A stretch of 64,000 nucleotides of DNA from GCA-020343675 sp964462945 (GTDB lineage: Bacteria > Planctomycetota > Phycisphaerae > Sedimentisphaerales > Anaerobacaceae): positions 12,702 through 76,701 of the forward strand of contig CAYWZW010000017.1 of assembly GCA_964462945.1 (NCBI GenBank), written 5' to 3'. The notes under the pieces were generated by a model. It did no database searches. It was not told where the DNA came from and worked only from the letters and a program-made list of their open reading frames with translations. Both the position numbers and the translations under genes were made by a program. How positions within the stretch are numbered: the first letter of the stretch is position 1; the number at the start of each line of letters is the position of its first letter. Positions 44,768 through 53,472 of this stretch are shown here, in pieces.

Positions 44768-44810
44768 AAAATCGCCAATCGCCAATCGGCAATCGAAAAC
44801 CGAAAATCTT
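44768..44810. repeat. Right inverted repeat flanking the four-helix-bundle gene
   Basis: It contains ATCGCCAATCGCCAATCGGC followed by AATCGAAAACCGAAAATCTT. Its reverse complement aligns with the left repeat at 44352-44379, with one extra internal unit. It ends exactly at the first base of the inositol-phosphatase-family stop codon. Confidence 0.75.
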
Positions 44811-45625
44811 CAATGTCTTAGCATCTCTATGATTTGGCCGTGCACTTTCTTGTTGGCTGTTACGACCTGGAATCGGCGCCCGTCGTAGCGGTCCAGATCG
44901 ACGGGAAATACTCTGCCCCCCTGCCAGTCCGTGATGACGGCTCCCGCCGCCTCGGCGATGACGGCCCCGGCTGCGATGTCCCAGAGCTTGGGCGTGCCGG
45001 CGATCGTCGCAATCATGCCGCCCTTTGCCACGTATGCCAACTGCAGGGCCGTCGAGCCCAGGTTGCGAAATCTCGTCCGCTGCATAAGCTCACAGGCCCA
45101 GCCCGGCACGCCGTCGTCAAAATGGCTTTCCAGACCCACGCTGGCGAATCTGTCTATCGTCTCTTCGCTGGCGTTTATTCGCCTGCCGTTCAATTGTGCC
45201 TCGCCGCCCTTGACGGCGGTGAACATGGACTCCGTAGCCGGCTCGAAAATCACCCCCACAACCGGCTCGCCTTCGTACACAACGCCGATACTCACGGCAA
45301 AAAACAGCATACCGTGCGCAAAATTGTTCGTCCCGTCTATCGGGTCGATAACCCACCAGAGCCGCTCTCGCCCCCGTGGGGGCTGTTTGAACATCTTGCC
45401 GTCATCGCCTTCCTCAGCGATGAAGCCGTGATCGGGATGGCTCTCTTTGATTCGGTCGATGATGATTTTCTGACAGTGGGCATCGGCCTGGGTGACCAGC
45501 TCGGCGCCGTTCTTAACCGAGACCTTGACATAGTCAATTTCTTCCATCGCCCGCCGGCCCGCCAGCCGTGCCGCTACGATGGCCGTCTCCAACATGTCGC
45601 TCAGATCGCTCTGCCCTAATGCCAT
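44810..45625 (-). CDS. Inositol monophosphatase family protein
   Basis: A 271-aa Mg-dependent phosphatase of the SuhB/CysQ/IMPase superfamily. Metal site motifs are all present: Glu in FIAEEGDDGK, WVIDPIDGTNNFAHGMLFFA (D-P-I-D-G-T), and the C-terminal LWDIAAGAVIAEAAGAVITD (W-D-x-A-A-G). Length is standard. Likely substrates are inositol-1-phosphate, fructose-1,6-bisphosphate or PAP; the sequence alone does not decide. The gene lies between a putative mobile unit and a divergently transcribed DUF2752 gene. Confidence 0.9.
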   Translation of the reverse strand: MALGQSDLSDMLETAIVAARLAGRRAMEEIDYVKVSVKNGAELVTQADAHCQKIIIDRIKESHPDHGFIAEEGDDGKMFKQPPRGRERLWWVIDPIDGTNNFAHGMLFFAVSIGVVYEGEPVVGVIFEPATESMFTAVKGGEAQLNGRRINASEETIDRFASVGLESHFDDGVPGWACELMQRTRFRNLGSTALQLAYVAKGGMIATIAGTPKLWDIAAGAVIAEAAGAVITDWQGGRVFPVDLDRYDGRRFQVVTANKKVHGQIIEMLRH

Positions 45626-45682
45626 ATCTTCTTATCCGCCCCTGACCTTGACATAACCGTTACGCCGCCCTATTCTAACGCC

Positions 45683-46153
45683 GTGATTCAAACGAGCCAA
45701 CAGCAAAATAGGCCGAAATGTTCCTGTCGGGCATCGTTTCAGCAGCGGATTGTCGCGGCCGTTATCTGCCTTGCCATCGCTGCTTTTTTCGGCGTCTTTG
45801 CCCTGGCGGGACGCTACAACATCAACGTGGGCCGATGGCTTGGCTACTGCGGGTTCCAGCAAAGGACCGGCCTTCCGTGTCCGAGCTGCGGCATGACCAC
45901 CGCCACACTCGCCTTCGCCCAGGGCAAAATCGTTGAGGCGTTCTACATCCAGCCGGCGTGCGGCCTGTTGTGCTCCCTGATGGCCGTCACGGCATTCGTG
46001 GCGTTCATTGTGGCTGTCTTTGGAGTGTATTTCGGCTTTATCCGGCGTTTTTTCGCGGAAGTCAAGCTCAGATACATGATTTTGGCCCTGATAATCATCG
46101 TCGCCGCCGGCTGGGCGGTCACGTTAGCCCGAGCCCTGGCGGCACGGAGTTGA
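45683..46153 (+). CDS. DUF2752 membrane protein
   Basis: A 156-aa protein. It has the DUF2752 hallmark GLPCPSCGMTTATLAFAQGK (P-C-P-S-C-G-M-T-T), with three TM helices: one before the motif (IVAAVICLAIAAFFGVFALA) and two after it. The paired cysteines in a membrane loop suggest a metal or redox role, but the family is uncharacterised. It starts with GTG without a clear ribosome binding site and stands divergent from the IMPase-family gene. Confidence 0.8.
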   Translation: MIQTSQQQNRPKCSCRASFQQRIVAAVICLAIAAFFGVFALAGRYNINVGRWLGYCGFQQRTGLPCPSCGMTTATLAFAQGKIVEAFYIQPACGLLCSLMAVTAFVAFIVAVFGVYFGFIRRFFAEVKLRYMILALIIIVAAGWAVTLARALAARS

Positions 46154-46471
46154 GAATCAGCGATTGAAGAATGGGGACTTAAAGAGTCCGTATTCTTGCA
46201 GGTGTTCCTTCTTGCTTCTCTGACCAGCCCATAGCAATCCGATACGGGGCGATTTTTCCTTGACGAGCGGCCCTCTAATCTGGTATAAGTAAGCGTGTTG
46301 CCATCTGAAGATTGTCTGTCTTCATCTTGTGGCTTTTTGACCGGGCCTTCATGTCGGTCCATTTGGAGAAAGGAGGTGTCGAATCGCGAGGAATCAGCGT
46401 AGGCGAATGATGACCAAATCTTGTAAGGATCACCAACCGTTTTAATGTTAACTTTTTGAAGGAGGATTATC
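46154..46471. other. Leader/intergenic region upstream of the LamG gene
   Basis: About 320 bases without a gene. A GAAAGGAGGTG sequence near 46369 is an almost perfect complement of the 16S rRNA tail, but no start codon lies at a useful distance downstream. The LamG gene's own GAAGGAGG lies at its end. Confidence 0.4.
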
Positions 46472-48661
46472 ATGCGTAAACAATTAATTTGCTCAACGTT
46501 TTTCGTTCTGGTGTTGGGTCTGGTTCTGACAAGCACGGCTAAGGCAGATCTGGTAGGTCGCTGGACGCTCGATGAAGGTTCCGGCACCACGATATCGGAT
46601 TCGAGCGGTAACGGCAACAACGGGACTATCGTGGGCAAACCCACATGGATCGCCGGTATCCAGAAGACAGCCCTGGAGTTCCATGGCTTGGGCGCCGCCG
46701 GCGGTGGCGGGGACTATATCAATTGCGGCAATGGCGCCAGCCTGGATATCACTGGTCCGACCTCCATAGCCCTCTGGATAAGACCCGACGCCGATGACCC
46801 GGAGGGAAAGGGCACGGAGACGGCGCCGATGGCCAAGGCGATGAGCGGGATGAGTCCCAGTTGGAGCTTTCAGGTTCGATACGGCTGGGGCGGCCCTCAG
46901 CCCTACATGGCGTTCACATTCAATACGTCGCCCAGGGCCTGGGCCTTCGTCGGCAAAAAGCTGGTTCGCAACGAGTGGTGCCACATCTCGTGCACGTATG
47001 ACGGCACGACGCTGACCACCTATCTCAATGCAGAGGCAACCGAATCAACCCCAATGGGCCCAATTACCAGCAGTCCCACTCCTGTCCTCATCGGCTCCGA
47101 CGGGTGGGGCTGTGATTGGATTGGTGCAATCGACGATGTCAGGATGTACAACCATGCCTTGTCGGAGGGCGAGATACTGGGCACCATGGCAGGCGAGGTA
47201 TGGCCATACGCCTACGGCCCCAATCCCGAAGATGGCGCTCTGCTGACCGACACGTGGGTGAATCTTTCCTGGAAGCCGGGAGGCTATGCGGTCTCACACG
47301 ATGTGTATCTGGGCGATAATCTCAGCGACGTAGAGCAGGCAACCCATGACTCAGCCGTGTTCCGAGGCAACCAGACGGGACTGTTTTTCGTTGCCGGCTT
47401 TCCGGGTTTTGCCTATCCGGACGGGCTCGTCCCGGGCACAACTTACTACTGGCGAATTGACGAAGTCAACGCCGCCGAGCCCAACAGTCCATGGAAGGGC
47501 GACGTTTGGCGCTTCTCGATTCCGCCCAAGACAGCTTATAATCCCAGCCCGGCCGACGGAGCGCAGTTCGTAGGGCCGGATGATGTGACGCTGACCTGGA
47601 CGCCGGGATTCGGCGCAAAGCTGCACCACGTGTACCTCAGCACGAATCTTGCGGATGTCGAAGCCGACGCGCCCGGCGCGTACAAAGGACCTTCGGGCGT
47701 TGCGAAGTTCGGACCCACCAAGCTGGAAGCAGAGAAGGTCTATTACTGGCGAATCGATGAATTCGACGGGACCTCGACATATAAAGGGGGTATCTGGGCC
47801 TTCACGACGCCCGGCGCCGCGGGCAATCCGCAGCCGGCCAACGGCGCTGTGGGTGTGCAGATGGTCGCGAAGCTAAACTGGACGCCGGCAACGAGTGCCG
47901 CGTCGCACGACGTTTACTTCGGCACGGATAAAGAGGCTGTCAAGAACGCCACGACCGCTTCGCCGGAATACAAAGGCAGCAAGGCCAAAGGCTCCGAGAG
48001 CTACGATCCCGGCAAGCTCGCCTGGTACACGCCTTACTACTGGCGCGTCGATGCGGTCTATAATACAGGCACGGTGAAGGGCCTTGTCTGGAGCTTTACG
48101 ACGGCCGACTTCCTGCTCGTGGATGACTTTGAGTCCTACAATGACCTTGATCCACCGGACCCGGCGAGCAACAGGATATTCGACAAATGGATAGACGGTT
48201 TTGCGACTCCGACGACGAACGGGGCTCTGGTGGGCAATGACATGCCTCCTTACGCCGAGCGCACGATTGTTCACAGCGGCAGCCAGTCGATGCCCTATCG
48301 CTATGACAACACTAACAAGACTTCCGAGGCGACCTTGACGTTAGTCTATCCGCGTGATTGGACCGAGGAAGGGGTTGGGCAGTTGTCGCTGTGGTTCAGA
48401 GGCGCCGCGGCGAATGCCGCTGAGCGGATGTATGTTGCCCTCAACGGAAATGCGGTGGTCTATCATGCCGATCCGAAGGCGGCGCAGACCGCAACATGGA
48501 CCGAGTGGGTCATCGACCTGCAGGGATTCCAGGGTGTGACCCTCACGAACGTCAATACGATCACCATTGGCTTCGGCACAAAGAATAGTCCCGCGGCCGG
48601 CGGCTCAGGCAAGATGTACTTCGACGACATCCGGCTCTATCGCCCGACAACAGCACCTTGA
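46472..48661 (+). CDS. Secreted LamG-domain protein with fibronectin-like repeats
   Basis: A 729-aa exported protein. The signal peptide MRKQLICSTFFVLVLGLVLT runs to AKA-DL. A LamG/concanavalin-like lectin domain lies at about 27-240 (LVGRWTLDEGSGTTISDSSG, CHISCTYDGTTLTTYLN, DWIGAIDDVRMYNHALSEGE). Three fibronectin-III-like repeats of roughly 95 aa follow, each with ASHDVYFGT-like and TYYWRIDEV-like strands. A C-terminal carbohydrate-binding-like beta sandwich covers 550-725. It probably binds glycans at the cell surface or outside the cell. GAAGGAGG is placed well before the ATG, and a strong terminator follows. Confidence 0.85.
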   Translation: MRKQLICSTFFVLVLGLVLTSTAKADLVGRWTLDEGSGTTISDSSGNGNNGTIVGKPTWIAGIQKTALEFHGLGAAGGGGDYINCGNGASLDITGPTSIALWIRPDADDPEGKGTETAPMAKAMSGMSPSWSFQVRYGWGGPQPYMAFTFNTSPRAWAFVGKKLVRNEWCHISCTYDGTTLTTYLNAEATESTPMGPITSSPTPVLIGSDGWGCDWIGAIDDVRMYNHALSEGEILGTMAGEVWPYAYGPNPEDGALLTDTWVNLSWKPGGYAVSHDVYLGDNLSDVEQATHDSAVFRGNQTGLFFVAGFPGFAYPDGLVPGTTYYWRIDEVNAAEPNSPWKGDVWRFSIPPKTAYNPSPADGAQFVGPDDVTLTWTPGFGAKLHHVYLSTNLADVEADAPGAYKGPSGVAKFGPTKLEAEKVYYWRIDEFDGTSTYKGGIWAFTTPGAAGNPQPANGAVGVQMVAKLNWTPATSAASHDVYFGTDKEAVKNATTASPEYKGSKAKGSESYDPGKLAWYTPYYWRVDAVYNTGTVKGLVWSFTTADFLLVDDFESYNDLDPPDPASNRIFDKWIDGFATPTTNGALVGNDMPPYAERTIVHSGSQSMPYRYDNTNKTSEATLTLVYPRDWTEEGVGQLSLWFRGAAANAAERMYVALNGNAVVYHADPKAAQTATWTEWVIDLQGFQGVTLTNVNTITIGFGTKNSPAAGGSGKMYFDDIRLYRPTTAP

Positions 48662-48698
48662 GACGACGATGTGATTGTGAACGTCTCTTGCAGCTCTT

Positions 48699-48737
48699 GG
48701 GGCCTGTGCCGATTTCTTCGGCACAGGCCCCGTTTTC
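48699..48737 (+). terminator. Rho-independent terminator after the LamG gene
   Basis: A perfect 14-bp stem (GGGGCCTGTGCCGA / TCGGCACAGGCCCC) with a 5-nt loop is followed by GTTTTCT. It ends transcription of the LamG gene before the serA promoter. Confidence 0.88.
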
Positions 48738-48789
48738 TATCAGCCCCGCCAAAGGACAGAAGGGCTGAATACTTTGGCTCTTGGCGCTC

Positions 48790-48818
48790 TTGCTATTTCC
48801 CACTACGGCGGCTACAAT
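48790..48818 (+). promoter_or_regulatory. serA promoter
   Basis: TTGCTA (48790-48795), 17-bp spacer and TACAAT (48813-48818). The predicted transcription start is about 38 bases before the serA ATG. Confidence 0.55.
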
Positions 48819-48862
48819 GTGCGTTCCAAGATTGAGAATCATGGTTTTTTTGGAGTCAGGAA

Positions 48863-50452
48863 ATGATCAAGGTTCTGATTACGGACAAATTGGCACAGGA
48901 AGGGATTGACCTGCTAAACGGGATGGACGGCGTCGAAACCGTCGTCAAGACGGGCATAAGCGAGGATGAGCTGGCGCAGATTATCGGTGACCATGACGGC
49001 CTGATCATCCGAAGCGGCACAAAGGTGACCGCAAAGGTGCTCAGCCGCCCCGGTAAGCTCAAGGCCATCGCCCGGGCCGGCGTTGGGATCGACAACGTCG
49101 AGGTCCCCGAGGCCACGCGCAAAGGCATCCTGGTGATGAATACGCCGGGCGGTAACACGCTCAGCGCCGCCGAGCACACGATGGCCCTCATCCTGGCCAT
49201 GAGCCGGAATATCGTCTCAGCCTGCAACAGCCTCAAGGGCGGCGCCTGGGACAGAAAAAAATATACGGGCAATCAGTTGAACAATAAAGTGCTCGGCTTG
49301 ATCGGACTTGGCCGGATCGGCATGGCCGTGGCCGGAATGGCCAGAGGTTTCAATATGAAAATCCTGGGGCACGACCCGTTTGCCGCACCAACCGACGCGG
49401 AAAAACTCGGCATTGAAGTGACCGACGATATCAACAGGATTTTCAGAGAGGCGGATTTCATCAGCGTCCACGTGCCGAAAAATGAGCAGACGCTGAACAT
49501 GATCGGCGCCGAGCAAATTCGCATGATGAAGCCGGGCGTGCGATTAATCAACTGCGCCCGGGGCGGGATCATTAACGAGGACGCCCTCTACGAGGCCCTC
49601 GCCGAAAAGCGTATTGCCGGTGCTGCCCTCGACGTTTTCCCCAAGGAGCCGCCGGAGGACATGCGTTTCGCCGGGTTCGAGCATTGCATCGTTACGCCGC
49701 ACTTGGGCGCCAGCACGGAGGAGGCTCAAATCGAGGTCGCCGTCGAAGCGGCCCAGATTCTCGTTGACGCGATCAAGGGCGGGCCGGTGAGAAATGCCCT
49801 GAACGCTCCATCCACGGCCGGGGCGATGCCGCCGGTTGTCAGTCGGTACGCCGAGCTGGCCCGGCGAATCGGCACCCTCGTCAGCACCATTGGGCCGGGT
49901 CAGATCAAAAAGATTCAGGTCCAGTATCGCGGTTCCATCGCCGAGGCGGCGGTCGAGCCGGTTACGCTCAACTTCGCCGTTGGCCTGCTGCAGAAGCATT
50001 TCGAGATGCCGCTGAATATGGTCAACACGCCGGTCCTGGCCAAAGAACGCGGCATCAGCATCGATGAGACAAAGAACGCCGACGTCAAGGACGTTGTAGC
50101 GAGCTTCAACGCCAGAGTCGTGACCGACAAGGTGACGCGCACCGTCACCGGGTCGATCTTCGGCGGGGCCCTGCTGCGCATCATCGAGATTGACGGCTTC
50201 AATATTGAAATCACGCCGCAGGGAACCGTTTTGGTCATTTTCAACGACGACAAGCCCGGCGTGATCGGCGCCGTCGGAACCGTCTGCGGCAAGCACAACA
50301 TCAATATCTGCACGATGGGCGTCGGGCAGAAGCCTGCCGAGCAGAAGGCCGTGCTGGCCGTCAGTCTCGATAAGGAACCGGATACAAAAGCGATTGAAGA
50401 GCTGGCGGGCCTTGATTTCGTGAACGAGATCTATGTCTGCAAGCTCGATTGA
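48863..50452 (+). CDS. serA: D-3-phosphoglycerate dehydrogenase
   Basis: A 529-aa enzyme that oxidises 3-phosphoglycerate to 3-phosphohydroxypyruvate with NAD, the first step of serine synthesis. The N-terminal substrate domain has RSGTKVTAKVL and RAGVGIDNVEV. The Rossmann NAD site is GLIGLGRIGMAVAG (about 145-158). Catalytic Arg is in NCARGGIINEDALYEALA, Glu in the FPKEPPEDMRF segment and His in CIVTPHLGASTEEAQ. The intervening ASB domain and a C-terminal ACT domain (VLVIFNDDKPGVIGAVGTVC) mark the long form, usually subject to serine feedback. GGAG precedes the ATG by a few bases. Confidence 0.95.
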   Translation: MIKVLITDKLAQEGIDLLNGMDGVETVVKTGISEDELAQIIGDHDGLIIRSGTKVTAKVLSRPGKLKAIARAGVGIDNVEVPEATRKGILVMNTPGGNTLSAAEHTMALILAMSRNIVSACNSLKGGAWDRKKYTGNQLNNKVLGLIGLGRIGMAVAGMARGFNMKILGHDPFAAPTDAEKLGIEVTDDINRIFREADFISVHVPKNEQTLNMIGAEQIRMMKPGVRLINCARGGIINEDALYEALAEKRIAGAALDVFPKEPPEDMRFAGFEHCIVTPHLGASTEEAQIEVAVEAAQILVDAIKGGPVRNALNAPSTAGAMPPVVSRYAELARRIGTLVSTIGPGQIKKIQVQYRGSIAEAAVEPVTLNFAVGLLQKHFEMPLNMVNTPVLAKERGISIDETKNADVKDVVASFNARVVTDKVTRTVTGSIFGGALLRIIEIDGFNIEITPQGTVLVIFNDDKPGVIGAVGTVCGKHNINICTMGVGQKPAEQKAVLAVSLDKEPDTKAIEELAGLDFVNEIYVCKLD

Positions 50453-50475
50453 TTCCGGACGCCGGACGTTCCACG

Positions 50476-50598
50476 GCCAATACCAAACAAGAAGTCGCCG
50501 AACGCCTCGAAAAGGCCCTCGATGAGCAGATCATGCGCCCGACCAATATCACCGTCCACATCGAGCCGGACACGCCCGAGATGAGAAACAGAAAATAG
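50476..50598 (+). pseudogene. 3' remnant of a cation-efflux (CDF) transporter-like gene
   Basis: Directly after serA, in another frame, about 40 codons read ANTKQEVAERLEKALDEQIM and then RPTNITVHIEPDTPEMRNRK before TAG. The T-V-H-I-E-P-D end is what CDF-family cytoplasmic domains have at their C-termini. No upstream part or start exists, since serA occupies the space. It looks like the tail of a deleted gene. The length is too short for certainty. Confidence 0.4.
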
Positions 50599-50734
50599 CC
50601 CACGAATCGCAACCGCTCGACGAAGTGCACCTTCAGCCCCACAAGCGTTGTGCGTTCAAACCGCCGATAAACGCCAGTAAACGCGGATAATCATGCTCTC
50701 ACCGGGGTCTTTCCTTCGACGTTCGCTATTCGTT

Positions 50735-50790
50735 ATTGGATATTCATTATTCAAACTTGAGGGTCGAATATCGAACAAGGAATATCCAAT
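50735..50790. repeat. Inverted repeat of GATATTC-type units
   Basis: ATTGGATATTC (50735-50745) and GAATATCCAAT (50780-50790) form an 11-bp perfect inverted repeat, with further TATTC/GAATA and TTCG/CGAA phrases around them. No gene lies in 50599-50937. Confidence 0.6.
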
Positions 50791-50858
50791 GATGAAGTAA
50801 ACACACGGACACGGCTTTCAGCAATGATCGAGTCACGACATTCAAGCCTTTTCAATCA

Positions 50859-50886
50859 GCGTGCATCTGCGTTAATCTGCGGTTTC
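50859..50886. repeat. Left flanking repeat of the GLUG pseudogene
   Basis: This repeat starts GCGTGCATCTGCGTTAATCT and continues GCGGTTTC. It is imperfectly repeated in inverted orientation at 53107-53134 (reverse complement starts GCGTTTATCCACG and ends TTCATCTGCGGTTTC). The pair frames the 2.1-kb pseudogene. Confidence 0.55.
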
Positions 50887-50937
50887 AAGGTAGTCTTTCG
50901 TCGCTCATATCTCGAATGAATGATCTGCGGTTCCATT

Positions 50938-53064
50938 TTATTCCGGTGCGGCTTGCCACCACAGACGCGGATAGTCCTTCCCTTCTAAGATCCACCAGAT
51001 GTCCTCCGTGCCGTTGTCCGTCTCATCAACGAAGTCCCACCCGGCATCCAGGAACGTCTTGGCCGTCTGCATCTCGGCCCTCGTCTTGGCCGTGCCGCCG
51101 AGACCGTCGTTCACATCATCAAAATTGTCACCGAAGTACAACTGCTGGCGCAAGGCACCCAAACCCGCCTTCCAGCTAAGGATTACATAACAGTCCACAA
51201 ACCGCGCGCCATCAGGCGGCTACGGGTCGTAGGCCGTCCGGGAGGCAGTCGTAGAGCTCCAAATGTTGCCCTTATGTTTCGTCCAGGCGTTAGCCTCGGC
51301 GTCGTCGATACGCCAGTAGTACGTTGTGCTCGGAACAAGGCCATCTGGATATGGACATCCGGGTAGGCCGACGGTAAAGGATGTCTCGACTTGGTTGCCG
51401 CAGAATGTGCCGCCAGTGCCGCCTTCCACGTCCGCACGGTTGTCCCCGAAGTACACGTCGTGCGAGGCCGCAGTTGCACCCCTCGTCCAGCGAAGTCTTA
51501 CCCATGTGCCCGTCTATAGCGCACCATCAGACGGAGAAGGATCACCTGCAGGTAGACCCAACCCCAATAGTTCAACTTCGGCGATCTGCATACTATTCAC
51601 CATCCCGCCCGCAGGGCCCCGAATAGCAGTGAATATGAGCTGGTAATGATTGTATGCAACGCTATTACGGAACGAAATCGGGGTCCGGTTCTTTGTGAAG
51701 CGCGGCCACTCCGTTCTTTGGTTGAAATCGACGATTTCGCCGCTGGCAATTAGGCTGTACGGCCCATCTATACTCACATTCGATCCGGAAAGCTCGAATG
51801 CGACTGGATCGCGAGCCGGATAGTCATTCGCTGTCGTGAAAGTCAGCCCAAAGACAGTGGTCTGGCTGATTGACGGAGTGACTCGGAAACCAGCACCTCC
51901 CGTTCCAGGATCAGGGTAGAAATCTCCCTTGAAATGTAGGTACTTCGTAGCAATGTTGTCGTCGATTGCAAACCGAGGCGCTTCATTGCTCGGCCAGTCT
52001 CCATCGTTTGGAACACCCTTGATCCTATCCCCTGGCTTGGTAATGTCAGCGCCTACGGCCGGCGCAATTTCACTTAATTCCCACGACAGATGAGGATAAT
52101 CCTTCCCCTGGTCAATCCACCAGATATCCTCCGTGCCATTTGCCGTCTCATCGACGAAGTCCCAGCCAGCACGGAGGAACGTGCTATCCGTCTGCATCTG
52201 AGCCGTCGTCTTGCCTGTTCCCCCGGCGCTTGAGGCCTGCCCTGATGTCTGCATGTCCCAGAAAGACAGGAGCGCCTGGCTATAAGCATAGGCATACCCC
52301 ACGAGGCCGCCGACACCGTTTCTGCCGCTGACCGCACCCGCGCTGTAACACTCGGCCACAGTATATGCGTTTTCCCCCACAAGCCCACCGACATTGCTGC
52401 TGCCACTGACCGGACCAGTGCTGTAGCACTGCTGTACACGCCCACAACTGTACCCCACCAGCCCGCCGATGGACCACCTGCTGCCGCTGACCTTAACGGT
52501 ACTGTAGCAGCAGGTCACCGGGCCGGCGTTGTACCCCACCAGTCCGCCGACATAGAAGTTGCCCATGACCTCACCGTGGCTGGAACAGTTGGCTACGGTA
52601 CCGTTGTTGCTTTCTCCCACAAGCCCGCCGACACATTCGCCTGAGCCAACCACGTTGACGCCTACTATCTGCAGGTTCCTAACCTCGCCGACAGTGGCTC
52701 CCAATTGCCCAAACAGACCGAGATAGTCCTTACCGCTGATTGTCAGACTCCAGATTGTACGACTGTTGCCGTCGAAGACGCCGGTGAAAGGAATCCCCTG
52801 GAATCCGTTCTCCACATCGTTAGCGTCCGGCGCGATGACGGCCCTGTCGAAGACTTTGCGGCCGGGGAGGTTGGGATCCAGGTCGATGTCGGCGGTCAGG
52901 ATGAAGTGCTTGTCGTAATCATCGGGACTATCGCCCAACAGCATCAGGTCCTCCGCCGTAGCGATCTGGTACGGGTCGTTCGGCTCTCCGGTCCCGCCGC
53001 TGTATTTGGCGTATGCAGGCAGTACAAACAGACACGTGATCAAGGTTAGAAATAGAGTTCTCAT
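50938..53064 (-). pseudogene. Secreted GLUG-repeat protein interrupted by two in-frame amber codons
   Basis: One frame runs from ATG 53064 (GGAGG nine bases upstream) to TAA 50938, about 708 codons, with TAG at 51514 and TAG at 51220. The signal peptide MRTLFLTLITCLFVLPAYA is followed by five GLUG units (VGGLVGYNAGPVTCCYST type). Then come a discoidin-like domain (FAIDDNIATKYLHFKGDF) and a fibronectin-like repeat. The first stop lies in S-D-G-A-L-stop-T-G-T-W-V, where the LamG protein has D-G-A-L-L-T-D-T-W-V. The second lies in A-Y-D-P-stop-P-P-D-G-A, where S is usual. The C-terminal FVDETDNGTEDIWWILEGKD repeats an internal segment (FVDETANGTEDIWWIDQGKD). Without suppression a 516-aa truncated protein would be made. 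Confidence 0.8.
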
Positions 53065-53106
53065 GGTCCATATCCTCCAATACCGAGCCAAACCGCAATC
53101 ACTTAT

Positions 53107-53134
53107 GAAACCGCAGATGAACGTGGATAAACGC
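53107..53134. repeat. Right flanking repeat of the GLUG pseudogene
   Basis: The sequence begins GAAACCGCAGATGAACG and ends TGGATAAACGC, an imperfect inverted copy of 50859-50886. It lies in the leader of the pseudogene. Confidence 0.55.
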
Positions 53135-53313
53135 TCATAACCAGCTACGCGATGTGATTGGCAAGGGATTGCGCGCCAATTTCGTGAATTGCCCGCCGTC
53201 GTCATGTTTATATCCTCCGTCCCCCCTGTCTTAGCCATAGTCCAGCGCCATTCACCGCACGCACCTCGCCCGGAAGGTTACGCATCAGAAAAATCCGGCG
53301 TGGTTCTTATAAA

Positions 53314-53342
53314 AGTGTATCAGTTGTAGGTGATATTGTCAA
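53314..53342 (-). promoter_or_regulatory. Promoter upstream of the GLUG pseudogene
   Basis: On the minus strand: perfect TTGACA (53337-53342), 17-bp spacer and TACACT (53314-53319). It leaves a leader of about 240 bases that contains the flanking repeat. The 53065-53472 gap holds no other feature apart from the start region of the divergent sensor gene. Confidence 0.6.
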
Positions 53343-53472
53343 TTGTGGGAAGTACGTACTTTTTAATAAATAAGCCGTTTTCCGCAGATTTTTAAGCATA
53401 TTGGCAAATTCGTTCAGAAGGCTGCCACAAAAATATCTAAAACCATCGGGTTTTTTGACCGACATACCCGTT

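Noticed and set aside
46360..46420. GAAAGGAGGTG as the ribosome binding site of an extra small gene
   Set aside because: No start codon at a useful distance opens a frame longer than a few codons.
50938..53064. Amber suppression or recoding as the explanation of the two TAG codons
   Set aside because: TAG serves as a normal stop in several neighbouring genes and no suppressor tRNA or pyrrolysine gene is visible here; plain nonsense mutation is simpler, so only flagged for checking.
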